From an uncultured Christensenella sp. (GTDB lineage Bacteria; Bacillota; Clostridia; Christensenellales; Borkfalkiaceae), in contig CAJTUI010000009.1 of the NCBI GenBank assembly GCA_910579705.1, positions 1 through 64,000 on the forward strand: a stretch of DNA of 64,000 bases, given 5' to 3'. The translations under genes were made by a program, and so were the position numbers. The notes under the pieces are model-generated. The model saw only the letters and a list, made by a program, of their open reading frames with translations, was not told the DNA's origin and made no database searches. Numbering within the stretch: position 1 is the stretch's first letter; each line of letters begins with the position of its first letter. Below are positions 42,991 through 51,068 of this stretch, piece by piece.

Positions 42991-44571
42991 ATGTTACAGG
43001 TAAACAACGTATCTCTTCAATACGGCAGTAAAAAGCTGTTTGAAGAAGTTAATCTCAAATTCACAAAAGGCAATTGCTACGGCATTATAGGCGCAAACGG
43101 AGCGGGAAAATCCACGTTCTTAAAGGTTTTAAGCGGCGAAGTGGAGCCAAACAAGGGCGACGTGACTATGGATAAGACCGAAAGAATGTCGGTCTTACAG
43201 CAGAACCAGAACGCTTACGACCACGTTACGGTATTGCGAGCGGTAATGCTCGGGCATAAGCGCCTTGTCGATATAATGGACGAAAAGGACGCGCTTTACG
43301 CAAAAGAAGATTTTACGGAAGAGGACGGCGTGCGCGCGAGCGAGCTGGAAAGCGAGTTTGCGGAACTCGGCGGCTGGGAGGCAGAGTACGAGGCGCAGAC
43401 GCTTTTGAACGCGCTGGACGTAACGGACGAATATTACGATAAACCGATGTCGGAAATGGACGCAAAGCGCAAAGTCAAGATATTGCTTGCACAGGCGCTT
43501 TTCGGCAATCCCGATATTTTACTTCTGGACGAGCCTACAAACAACCTCGATATAAAGACGGTCAGGTGGCTTGAAAATTATCTGCTGGATTTCGAAAATA
43601 CCATAATTATCGTTTCGCATAACAGACACTTTTTAAATAAAGTCTGCACGCACATTTGCGACGTAGATTACGGTAAAATCAATATGATGCTCGGTAACTA
43701 TGATTTCTGGTATGAAACCAGTCAGTTGCTTGCACGCCAGCAGAAAGACCAAAATAAAAAGAACGAGCAGAGGGCCAAGGAATTGCAGGAATTCATTGCA
43801 AGGTTTGCTGCCAACGCCTCCAAATCGCGTCAGGCGACTTCGAGGAAAAAGGAGCTGGAAAAGCTTACTATTTCCGATTTCAAGCCTTCGCTCAGGAAAT
43901 ATCCTTATATCGATTTCAAGTACGAAAAGGATATCGGTAACGATATATTAATGGTCGAGGGGCTGACCAAGAATGGTTATTTCGAGAACCTTTCGTTCAC
44001 GGTGCAGAAGGACGAGAAAATCGGTATCATAAGCGATAAGAGCACTACCGTTTCTATGCTTTACGATATTCTTGTCGGTAAAGTACAGCCCGACGCGGGC
44101 ACGGTTAAGTGGGGAAAGACAATTTCAACCTCTTATTTTCCCGAAAATAACAACGAGTATTTTCAGGGCTGTGATTATTCGCTCGTAGACTGGTTGAGCC
44201 AGTATTCGAAAGACCATTACGAAGAGTATCTCCGCGGTTGGTTAGGCAGAATGCTGTTTTCCGGCGAAGAGGCTTTAAAGCAGGCCAAGGTATTGAGCGG
44301 CGGCGAGAAAGTGCGCTGTATGCTTGCAAAAATGATGCTTGAAGGTAGTAATTTCCTTATCTTCGACGAGCCGACTAACCATCTCGATTTGGAGTCGATT
44401 ACCGCGCTTAACAACGGTATGAAAAACTTCAAAGGTTGTATGCTTTTCACTTCGCACGACCAGGAGCTTATGAACACCGTTGCAAACAGGATTATTGAGG
44501 TTAACGGAACGAAAAAATTCGATAAAAAAGTCACTTATGACGAGTATATCGATATCGTTACGCAGCAATAA
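42991..44571 (+). CDS. ABC-F family ATPase (YkpA/YbiT type)
   Basis: A 526-residue soluble twin-cassette ATPase of the ABC-F class, which acts on ribosomes rather than in transport. The first cassette has Walker A GANGAGKST and LLLDEPTNNLD; a charged inter-domain linker (residues 240-320) follows; the second has LSGGEKVR and IFDEPTNHLD but a degenerate Walker A (IISDKSTTV). That degeneracy also appears in other YkpA/YbiT relatives as I recall them, so I treat it as a family trait. It is not an obvious antibiotic-resistance ABC-F. An ACGGAG ribosome site precedes the ATG. Confidence 0.92.
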   Translation: MLQVNNVSLQYGSKKLFEEVNLKFTKGNCYGIIGANGAGKSTFLKVLSGEVEPNKGDVTMDKTERMSVLQQNQNAYDHVTVLRAVMLGHKRLVDIMDEKDALYAKEDFTEEDGVRASELESEFAELGGWEAEYEAQTLLNALDVTDEYYDKPMSEMDAKRKVKILLAQALFGNPDILLLDEPTNNLDIKTVRWLENYLLDFENTIIIVSHNRHFLNKVCTHICDVDYGKINMMLGNYDFWYETSQLLARQQKDQNKKNEQRAKELQEFIARFAANASKSRQATSRKKELEKLTISDFKPSLRKYPYIDFKYEKDIGNDILMVEGLTKNGYFENLSFTVQKDEKIGIISDKSTTVSMLYDILVGKVQPDAGTVKWGKTISTSYFPENNNEYFQGCDYSLVDWLSQYSKDHYEEYLRGWLGRMLFSGEEALKQAKVLSGGEKVRCMLAKMMLEGSNFLIFDEPTNHLDLESITALNNGMKNFKGCMLFTSHDQELMNTVANRIIEVNGTKKFDKKVTYDEYIDIVTQQ

Positions 44572-44589
44572 ATAATTTTGTACAGAATT

Positions 44590-44604
44590 AGACAAAATTC
44601 GACA
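44590..44604. promoter_or_regulatory. 0A-box-like sites upstream of spo0A
   Basis: TTCGACA at 44598-44604 (TGTCGAA on the minus strand) matches the Spo0A box core exactly; a related TTAGACA lies ten bases earlier (44588-44594). They sit about 45-55 bases upstream of the -35 box, suggesting feedback control by Spo0A. Confidence 0.5.
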
Positions 44605-44645
44605 ATAAATTTAAATAATATAGTGGATATTTTTACAAAAATAAC

Positions 44646-44674
44646 TTTACATCTGCAAAATTTTGCTGTATAAT
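44646..44674 (+). promoter_or_regulatory. Promoter of spo0A
   Basis: TTTACA and TATAAT separated by 17 bp, looking vegetative. A strong GGGAGG ribosome site follows before the ATG. Confidence 0.7.
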
Positions 44675-44707
44675 TTTTTTACTGACAATTCAGGGAGGTA
44701 AAAATAT

Positions 44708-45478
44708 ATGAAAACCGCAAATATTGCAATATTTCAAAGAAACGAAGAATTTTTAAACGAACTAAAAAACTTTTTTGACTCGGCAGGCGAATTCAACGTT
44801 TGCGCGGCGGCTACTACGGGCGACGGAGCACTCGAAGCGTTGAAGTCCGTTAGTCCCGACGTAGCTTTAATCGACCCTGCGTTGAGAGGGATTGACGGAA
44901 TTAAGCTTCTGGATTACGTAAAGAACGCAAATCCGTCCTGTTGCTCGATGATGGTGTCCGAGTTCGATAACGATAAGATAGTTAATTCGGCGATTAATCA
45001 CGGTGCGATTTATTATTTCATAAAACCTGTTTCGCCTCAAGCGATTTCAGAGAGAATTAACGATATACTGAACGATAAAAGCACTGCCTATAAAGTTTCC
45101 GCAGAAATAAGAGATAAGCGCAAGATTGCCTCTTTGGACGAAAAAATCAGTAATATATTTATTACCATAGGTATCCCGCCGCACATAAAGGGATTTGTCT
45201 ATCTGCGCGAAGGTATTAAAATGGCGGTGCAGGACCCTGCTATTATCAATAAAGTTACGAAAGAACTTTATCCTAAGATAGGAGAAAAGTATGCCACTTC
45301 CGCAAGCAAAGTCGAGCGCGCTATCCGTCACGCAATCGAGGTTGCCTGGAACAGGGGCAGGACGGACGCGATAAGCTCGATTTTCGGTGCGCGCGTGTAC
45401 ATAGGCAACGAACGGCCCACCAACAGCGAATTTATTGCTCTGGTCGCGGACAAGCTTATACTTGAAAACTTCATATAA
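44708..45478 (+). CDS. spo0A: Sporulation master regulator Spo0A, with an atypical receiver domain
   Basis: A 256-residue response regulator. The C-terminal DNA-binding domain (residues about 145-256) is unmistakable Spo0A: GIPPHIKGFVYLREGI, KIGEKYATSASKVERAIRHA and IEVAWNRG. In the N-terminal receiver (1-122), Asp56 aligns with the phosphorylation site (ALIDPALRG) and Lys106 is kept, but the acidic pair that binds Mg (Asp10-Asp11 in Bacillus) is Gln10-Arg11 here, and Thr87 is replaced by a Ser. Either phosphorylation is altered or activation works differently. The gene is alone, not next to spoIVB, and has its own promoter with 0A-box-like sites. Confidence 0.93.
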   Translation: MKTANIAIFQRNEEFLNELKNFFDSAGEFNVCAAATTGDGALEALKSVSPDVALIDPALRGIDGIKLLDYVKNANPSCCSMMVSEFDNDKIVNSAINHGAIYYFIKPVSPQAISERINDILNDKSTAYKVSAEIRDKRKIASLDEKISNIFITIGIPPHIKGFVYLREGIKMAVQDPAIINKVTKELYPKIGEKYATSASKVERAIRHAIEVAWNRGRTDAISSIFGARVYIGNERPTNSEFIALVADKLILENFI

Positions 45479-45487
45479 AATTAATTA

Positions 45488-45525
45488 AAGCCCTGCCGTG
45501 AATAATGTAAACGCGGCGGGCTTTT
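45488..45525 (+). terminator. Terminator after spo0A
   Basis: An imperfect GC-rich stem (AAGCCCTGCCG / CGGCGGGCTT) with a 12-15-base loop, followed by TTTGTTT. Confidence 0.7.
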
Positions 45526-45549
45526 GTTTATAATTGTTTCAAAAAACGC

Positions 45550-45578
45550 TTGATTTTTATATGACGATATAATATAAT
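45550..45578 (+). promoter_or_regulatory. Promoter of tRNA-Leu (CAA)
   Basis: TTGATT and TATAAT separated by 17 bp. Confidence 0.65.
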
Positions 45579-45591
45579 AAGTTAGCTGTAC

Positions 45592-45678
45592 GCCGCTGTG
45601 GTGGAATTGGCAGACGCGCTGGACTCAAAATCCAGTGGTAGCGATACCGTGTCGGTTCGACCCCGACCAGCGGCACCA
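45592..45678 (+). tRNA. tRNA-Leu (anticodon CAA)
   Basis: Acceptor GCCGCTG/CAGCGGC, leucine-type D arm, anticodon stem CTGGA/TCCAG with loop CTCAAAA (anticodon CAA), long variable arm, T-loop GTTCGACCC, encoded CCA. It decodes UUG. Confidence 0.97.
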
Positions 45679-45686
45679 GAAGATAT

Positions 45687-45730
45687 AATCCGAATTATTT
45701 GCTTGTCATAAGCATAATATGGTTCGGATT
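45687..45730 (+). terminator. Terminator after tRNA-Leu (CAA)
   Basis: Stem AATCCGAA / TTCGGATT with a 28-base, partly self-paired loop, then TATTTTTTT. Confidence 0.65.
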
Positions 45731-45748
45731 TATTTTTTTATAATTCTA

Positions 45749-45777
45749 TTGATTTCTGCCTTGATTTATGGTAAGAT
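45749..45777 (+). promoter_or_regulatory. Promoter of the FMN reductase gene, 6 bases before its ATG
   Basis: TTGATT and TAAGAT separated by 17 bp; -10 ends six bases before ATG 45784 (leaderless message likely). Confidence 0.6.
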
Positions 45778-45783
45778 ACGGGT

Positions 45784-46512
45784 ATGAAAGTTACAGTAAT
45801 TAACGGGACGGAGAAACGCGGCGTTACCTATAAATTGAAAGAACTTTTTCTGAAAAGGTTTGGGTCGGCAGAGGTAACCGAGTTTTATCTGCCGAAAGAC
45901 TGTCCTGCTTTTTGCGCGGGCTGTGCAAGTTGTTTTTTGCGCGGAGAAGACGCCTGTAAGGATTATTCCTACATAAACGCCATAGAAAAACAGATATTGC
46001 AGGCGGATTTGATTGTATTTACTTCGCCCGCGTATGTTATGCACGCGACAGGCGCAATGAAAGCGCTGTTAGACCATTTCGGGTATCGTTGGATGCCGCA
46101 CAGACCGGCCGCGGAAATGTTTGGGAAACGTGCCGTAATTATCACGCAATGTATCGGCTCGGGCGCGAAATCCACAGCAAAAGATATAAAACACAGTCTG
46201 TCGTGGTGGGGTATTTCAAAAATCGGAGTATTTTCAAGCGCGCTTATGAGCGATATAGTCTGGAATAATTTACCCGAAAAGAAACGAAAAAGTTTAACGA
46301 ATAAAATTGATAGGCTTGCACGCAAATTCGCAGGAATAGAATATTCCAAGCCTGCGCATACGAAATTAATAACAAAAATTAAGTTTAAAATTTGTCGTCT
46401 TTTACAAAAGCGGTTGCGCAAAAAAGGCAATATCGGTATCGATAACGAATATTGGAACGAAAAAGGTTGGCTTGACGGTTGTCGGCCGTGGCATAGAAAG
46501 CGCAAGTGCTGA
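45784..46512 (+). CDS. NAD(P)H-dependent FMN reductase / flavodoxin-fold protein
   Basis: A 242-residue flavodoxin-fold oxidoreductase. The FMN phosphate loop NGTEKRGVTYKL is at the N-terminus; a Cys-rich segment FCAGCASCFLRGEDAC suggests a redox or iron-sulfur role as in clostridial multimeric flavoproteins; SPAYVMHATGAMKALLD is the second flavin-binding region. The C-terminal 60 residues are a basic tail (many Lys/Arg) of unknown role. The mtnN pseudogene begins four bases inside its end. There is no ribosome site. Confidence 0.82.
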   Translation: MKVTVINGTEKRGVTYKLKELFLKRFGSAEVTEFYLPKDCPAFCAGCASCFLRGEDACKDYSYINAIEKQILQADLIVFTSPAYVMHATGAMKALLDHFGYRWMPHRPAAEMFGKRAVIITQCIGSGAKSTAKDIKHSLSWWGISKIGVFSSALMSDIVWNNLPEKKRKSLTNKIDRLARKFAGIEYSKPAHTKLITKIKFKICRLLQKRLRKKGNIGIDNEYWNEKGWLDGCRPWHRKRKC

Positions 46513-46846
46513 CTTGTATTATTATAATAGGAATAATTTGCGCAAGCGACGACGAGCTTGCGCCTTTTCTTAAACATATCGAAAACGATAAAACGCAGAA
46601 GTTTTCTATGCGGAATTTCACTGCGGCGAAATTTTGGGAACGAAGGTTGTAGTCGTTTTCAGCGGAGTCGGAAAAATCAACGCGGCAATCGCGGCGCAGA
46701 TTTTGGCGTGCAGATACCGTCCTTTCATATTCTTGTGTACGATAACGGACACGCAGGCGGAGTGCGGCGTTGAAAACTTCGGAATAAACTGTGCGAAAGC
46801 TTTCGAAATTGCAAAAAACAAGGCGCAGGAACTGATAAAAAATTGA
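46506..46846 (+). pseudogene. mtnN: Decayed 5'-methylthioadenosine/S-adenosylhomocysteine nucleosidase gene
   Basis: From a GTG at 46506 the plus strand reads a nucleosidase N-terminus: IIIGIICASDDELAPFLKHI, then KFSMRNF. A one-base deletion near 46620 shifts the frame; the next frame continues with GEILGTKVVVVFSGVGKINAAIAAQIL, the conserved second block of the family. About 120 central residues, including the catalytic region, are then missing and the sequence joins directly to a typical C-terminus (FIFLCTITDTQA ... CAKAFEIAKNKAQELI). So the gene has a frameshift and a large internal deletion and cannot make an active enzyme. Confidence 0.8.
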
Positions 46847-46879
46847 GCGATAAAAAGAAATTATAAGCGGTGCAAACTA

Positions 46880-46908
46880 TTGATTTCGGATATAAAAAGT
46901 GGTAAAAT
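46880..46908 (+). promoter_or_regulatory. Promoter of polA, 6 bases before its ATG
   Basis: TTGATT and TAAAAT separated by 17 bp; -10 ends six bases before ATG 46915, so polA is probably leaderless. Confidence 0.6.
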
Positions 46909-46914
46909 TAACGT

Positions 46915-49464
46915 ATGGAAAAACTTGTATTAATTGACGGAAACAGTTTACTTAACAGGGCGTATTATGCAACGCCCGTGTTTACCACGCGCAGCGGCGC
47001 GCCGACCAACGCGATATTCGGTTTTGTTAAATTATTGTTTAAATTGCTCGACGACGAGAAACCTAAGTATATTATTGTCGCGTTCGACTTAAAGGCGCCC
47101 ACTTTCAGGCATAAAATGTATGAAGAATACAAGGCGACGCGTAAAGGTATGCCCGACGACCTTGCCGCACAGGTTGAGCCGTTGAAAAATCTCTTATCCG
47201 CAATGAACGTTGCCGTGTGCTCGAAGGAAGGTTTCGAGGCCGACGACGTTATCGGAACGCTTTCGAAGAAATTCGACGTGCACTCGTACATTTATACGGG
47301 CGACAGGGACAGTTTTCAGCTTGTCGACGAAAAGACGGACGTGTATTACACCAAGCGCGGCGTATCCGATTTGTTGAAACTCAGCACTGTCAACTTTAAA
47401 GAAGAAACAGGCATTACGCCTTCGCAAATAGTCGATTTGAAAGCGCTTATGGGCGACAAATCGGACAATATCCCCGGCGTTCCCGGTATAGGCGAAAAGA
47501 CCGCTTACGAGTTGTTGGCGCGTTTCGGCACGCTTGACGAGATTTACGAGAATATCGGCTATATTAAAGGTTCGACCAGAGAAAAGCTTATGAACAACAG
47601 GGAGCTTGCTTATCTTTCGTATAAGCTTGCGACCATTGACAGAAATTGCGAGCTGGATATCGAACTGGAAAATTGTCTTGCGCCCGAAAAGTATAATGCG
47701 GAAGTGCGGAAGATGTTTGCGGATTTCGAGTTTAAGAGTTTCTTAAATCTTGACATATTCGACGGAGTAGCGCAGGCGGACGACGAAAGCATTGTTTATC
47801 CCGAAATAGTGGAGTGCAAATCTTATGCCCAGATTCAGGGCGCGCTAAACGACAATAACCTTTTCAGTATCGTAACGGACGGACGTTACGCACGGATATA
47901 CGTAGATAAAAAGCAGTACAACATAACTATCTCCGCCGACCTTATCAACGAGGGCGTGAGCGCGGACGATTTTAAGCGAATTTTAAGGGAAGTATTTTCT
48001 AACGCAAACAACAGAGTTATTACTTTCGGCTGTAAAGAAGTCAGGCATATTCTCAAAAATCTGGGAGTGGAGTTCAAATGCGCGTTTGACGACGTTTCGC
48101 TTGCGAAATACTTATGCGACTACAATGCGGCGACCTTAGACTTAAAAGAGCTTTGCGAATATTATCTGTACGAATACGACTATTCGGCTTTTGCTGTTTA
48201 CGAATTTTTCGACAAATATAAGGCAAGGCTTGAAGCGGAAAATATGACTCATCTTTACGAGAATATAGAAAAGCCGCTTTTAAACATCTTGTTTGAAATG
48301 GAAGAAACGGGCGTAAACGTGAGCTATGAAATGCTGGAAACGCTCGGTAAACGATACGAGGGACTAATTGCCGAATACAAGACAAAGATTTGCGCGTCCT
48401 GCGGTTGCGAGTTCAACGTCAATTCGCCCGTCCAGCTCGGCGACGTGCTGTATAACAAGCTCGGTATTACCGCTGTAAAGAAAAAGAAAACGGGTAAATA
48501 CTCCACGGCGGCGGATGTTCTCGAAAAGATCAAGGACGAGCACCCCGTAGTCGCCGATATTTTGAAATACAGGCTTTATCAAAAACTGTATTCCACATAT
48601 ATAGAAGGGTTCAAACCGCTGATTAAAAACGAGCGAATTATCCGTACGACCTTTAACCAGACGACAACGACGACGGGACGGCTGTCAAGCGCAAACCCTA
48701 ATCTTCAAAACATTCCCATACGCGAGGACGAGGGCAGAGAGCTAAGAAAAATATTCGTGCCTTCGAAGGGCAACGTATTGATTGACGCCGACTATTCCCA
48801 GATAGAGCTTAGACTGCTTGCTCATTTTTCGGGCTGTAAAGAGCTTATTGACGCTTACAATAACGGAATTGACATACACGCGGTAACGGCCTCTCAGGTG
48901 TTTGGCGTGAATATCGAAAACGTTACGCCCAAAATGCGCAGAGAAGCAAAGGCGGTTAACTTCGGAATTATTTACGGAATAAGCGATTTCGGGTTATCCA
49001 GAAATCTGGATATTCCGCTTGCAACCGCAAAGGAATATATAGAAAAGTATTTCGCCACTTACAGCGCAGTCAAAGATTATATGAATGCAAACGTGGAATT
49101 TGCAAGGGCGAACGGCTACGTTTCCACGCTTACAGGCAGAAAACGAGTTATTCCCGAAATAAACTCGTCAAATTTCAACCTCAGACAGTTCGGCGAGCGC
49201 GCCGCAATGAATATGCCTTTGCAGGGTTCCAGCGCGGACATCATTAAAATTGCTATGATTAACGTCTGTAACGCGCTGAAAAAGGAAGGGCTCAAAACGA
49301 AACTAATTTTACAGGTTCACGACGAACTTGTACTTGACGCACCCGAGGGCGAGGCGGACAGGGCGGCTGAAATTTTGAAGTATGAAATGGAGAACGCTTT
49401 CAAACTTTCCGTTCCGCTTACCGTAGAAGTTCACGTCGGGAAGAATTGGTATGACGCAAAATAA
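46915..49464 (+). CDS. polA: DNA polymerase I
   Basis: The 849-residue repair and Okazaki-fragment polymerase. Residues 1-290 are the 5'-3' exonuclease (LIDGNSLLNRAYYA; DKSDNIPGVPGIGEKTA). The middle domain (about 300-480) has the 3'-5' exonuclease fold, but the first catalytic Asp-x-Glu motif is not present (FSIVTDGRYA), so proofreading is probably lost, as in many Gram-positive PolI enzymes. Residues 480-849 are the polymerase with DADYSQIELR, the O-helix region RREAKAVNFGIIYGIS and QVHDELV. It overlaps coaE by 14 bases. Confidence 0.97.
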   Translation: MEKLVLIDGNSLLNRAYYATPVFTTRSGAPTNAIFGFVKLLFKLLDDEKPKYIIVAFDLKAPTFRHKMYEEYKATRKGMPDDLAAQVEPLKNLLSAMNVAVCSKEGFEADDVIGTLSKKFDVHSYIYTGDRDSFQLVDEKTDVYYTKRGVSDLLKLSTVNFKEETGITPSQIVDLKALMGDKSDNIPGVPGIGEKTAYELLARFGTLDEIYENIGYIKGSTREKLMNNRELAYLSYKLATIDRNCELDIELENCLAPEKYNAEVRKMFADFEFKSFLNLDIFDGVAQADDESIVYPEIVECKSYAQIQGALNDNNLFSIVTDGRYARIYVDKKQYNITISADLINEGVSADDFKRILREVFSNANNRVITFGCKEVRHILKNLGVEFKCAFDDVSLAKYLCDYNAATLDLKELCEYYLYEYDYSAFAVYEFFDKYKARLEAENMTHLYENIEKPLLNILFEMEETGVNVSYEMLETLGKRYEGLIAEYKTKICASCGCEFNVNSPVQLGDVLYNKLGITAVKKKKTGKYSTAADVLEKIKDEHPVVADILKYRLYQKLYSTYIEGFKPLIKNERIIRTTFNQTTTTTGRLSSANPNLQNIPIREDEGRELRKIFVPSKGNVLIDADYSQIELRLLAHFSGCKELIDAYNNGIDIHAVTASQVFGVNIENVTPKMRREAKAVNFGIIYGISDFGLSRNLDIPLATAKEYIEKYFATYSAVKDYMNANVEFARANGYVSTLTGRKRVIPEINSSNFNLRQFGERAAMNMPLQGSSADIIKIAMINVCNALKKEGLKTKLILQVHDELVLDAPEGEADRAAEILKYEMENAFKLSVPLTVEVHVGKNWYDAK

Positions 49465-50035
49465 TATTAAGGTGGCCGTAACCGGCGGTATAGGCAGCGG
49501 TAAATCAACGGTAGCGGAAATAATTGCGCGGCAGGGTTATAAGGTTGTATCCTGCGATAAGATATATTCCGGACTTTTATCCGAAGGAATTTTCAACGCA
49601 GCTTATACCGCCGAGTTCGGCGCGGTTTTGGATGAAAACGGAAAGGTAGACAGAAAAAAACTTGCCGCCGCGGTGTTTGGCGACGAAGGTAAACTCAGGC
49701 GGTTAAACGAAATTACGCATACGAAAATTATCAAAAAGGCGCTTGAAGAAACGGCGGGAGAACGGATTGCTTTTTGCGAGGTGCCTTTGTTGTTTGAAGG
49801 CGGATACGAAAATCTTTTCGATAGCGTTATCGTTGTTTTAAGGGACAGGCAGCAACGCGTAAATTCCGTTATGTCAAGGGACAATATTTCAAGGCTTGAA
49901 GTCGAGAAACGCCTGAAATATCAGGTAAATTACGATAATCTTGATTTTGAAAAGTATTATGTCATACATAATGACGGTGATTTTGATAATCTGAGGGGTA
50001 AAACGTTTGAAATTATAGACAAAATTATAAAATAA
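49451..50035 (+). CDS. coaE: Dephospho-CoA kinase
   Basis: Phosphorylates the 3'-hydroxyl of dephospho-CoA, the last step of coenzyme A synthesis. The 194-residue P-loop kinase has Walker A GGIGSGKSTVA at residues 12-22, the CDKIYS motif, a late EVPLLFEGGYE and the RDNISRLEVEKRLKYQ lid region. It starts inside polA; polA-coaE pairing is common in Firmicutes. Confidence 0.95.
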   Translation: MTQNNIKVAVTGGIGSGKSTVAEIIARQGYKVVSCDKIYSGLLSEGIFNAAYTAEFGAVLDENGKVDRKKLAAAVFGDEGKLRRLNEITHTKIIKKALEETAGERIAFCEVPLLFEGGYENLFDSVIVVLRDRQQRVNSVMSRDNISRLEVEKRLKYQVNYDNLDFEKYYVIHNDGDFDNLRGKTFEIIDKIIK

Positions 50036-50073
50036 ATTTAATTAAAAAAATTTAAATTATAATAGATTTTGGC

Positions 50074-50102
50074 TTGACAATACGTTCAAAATAATATAAA
50101 AT
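50074..50102 (+). promoter_or_regulatory. Promoter of tRNA-Leu (AAG)
   Basis: Consensus TTGACA and TAAAAT separated by 17 bp, 19 bases before the tRNA. Confidence 0.75.
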
Positions 50103-50121
50103 TACTATGCTTTTAAGGCAA

Positions 50122-50205
50122 GCACTCGTGGCGGAATTGGCAGACGCGCAAGACTAAGGATCTTGTGGTAACTCCATGCAGGTTCAACCCCTGTCGAGTG
50201 CACCA
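50122..50205 (+). tRNA. tRNA-Leu (anticodon AAG)
   Basis: Acceptor GCACTCG/CGAGTGC, leucine-type D arm, anticodon stem CAAGA/TCTTG (5 perfect pairs) with loop CTAAGGA, so the anticodon is AAG; long variable arm, T-loop GTTCAACCC, encoded CCA. A34 in a bacterial tRNA-Leu implies deamination to inosine by TadA and reading of CUU, CUC and CUA. Confidence 0.95.
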
Positions 50206-50211
50206 GTATTT

Positions 50212-50244
50212 AAAACAGCCCCGACTTCGAAGTCGGGGCTGTTT
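50212..50244 (+). terminator. Terminator after tRNA-Leu (AAG)
   Basis: A nearly perfect long palindrome (AAAACAGCCCCGACTT and complement around CG), ending in TTTTGATTTT. Confidence 0.9.
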
Positions 50245-50270
50245 TGATTTTGATATAGAGGGGAGTTTCA

Positions 50271-51050
50271 ATGATTGACAGTAATAAAGAAATTTTTAAA
50301 ACCGCAATAAAGCAGTCGGCTATCGACGCAAACTGCCGCGAAGAAGATTTTTTCAGCGAAAACAACGTGATAGTCAAATCGGGTTGCAACGGCGGCGCAA
50401 GAAAGTATCTCGAACTGCCGTTTGACTGCAACTTGATTTATTACGGCAATAACATAGTCGCGTCCGTCAACGAAAAGTATATGGATACCGTGCAAAAGTT
50501 TCTTGACAGGTTTTCCCGCGTGCACTGTTTCGAAACGCCGAACCTGCACGCACTCGACGGCGAATTGAATAAGTACGGCTTGCAAAGCTGTTTTATGGCA
50601 GAATATTTTCTGCCCGATATTGACAGGCTTAGAGCGCTCGAATGCGGTTATCGGTTAAAACTTCTCGGCCCCGAAGACTTTCAAAGCCTGTATTTACCGC
50701 AGTGGAGCAACGCATTATGCGAAAGACGCAAGCAGCTTGACGTACTGGGAATAGGCGCTTATAACGAAGACGGGTTGATTGGGCTTGCGGCGTGCTCGGC
50801 CGATTGCGAAACAATGTGGCAGATAGGCGTGGACGTTCTTCCTCAGTACAGGCGCCAAGGGCTTGCGGCCGCGCTGACAAGCAATCTTGCAATCGAAATT
50901 TTAAAAAGAGATAAAGTTCCGTTCTATTGCGCGGCCTGGTCGAATATCGGCTCCGTAAGGAACGCGATAAAGTGCGGTTTTATGCCCGCCTGGGTGGAAC
51001 TGACTTTCAAAAGCATAGAATTTATCAATAAAACAAACGGAGCGCCGTAA
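50271..51050 (+). CDS. GNAT-family N-acetyltransferase
   Basis: A 259-residue protein whose C-terminal half is a GNAT acetyltransferase: the acetyl-CoA loop is VDVLPQYRRQGLAAAL (around residue 190), followed by YCAAWSNIGSVRNAIKCGF. The N-terminal half (about 120 residues) is a separate alpha/beta domain with a degenerate GNAT-like outline. The substrate is unknown. A GAGGGGAG ribosome site precedes the ATG. It shares a terminator with the convergent lipoprotein gene. Confidence 0.85.
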   Translation: MIDSNKEIFKTAIKQSAIDANCREEDFFSENNVIVKSGCNGGARKYLELPFDCNLIYYGNNIVASVNEKYMDTVQKFLDRFSRVHCFETPNLHALDGELNKYGLQSCFMAEYFLPDIDRLRALECGYRLKLLGPEDFQSLYLPQWSNALCERRKQLDVLGIGAYNEDGLIGLAACSADCETMWQIGVDVLPQYRRQGLAAALTSNLAIEILKRDKVPFYCAAWSNIGSVRNAIKCGFMPAWVELTFKSIEFINKTNGAP

Positions 51051-51068
51051 TTTATCGACGCTCCGTTT
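51035..51068. terminator. Bidirectional terminator between convergent genes
   Basis: Stem AAACGGAGCG / CGCTCCGTTT (10 bp) with a 14-base loop; it overlaps the ends of both genes. Confidence 0.75.

Noticed and set aside
42991..44571. Degenerate second Walker A in the ABC-F protein as a novelty
   Set aside because: From memory, YkpA/YbiT-type relatives show the same degeneration, so it is probably a family trait.
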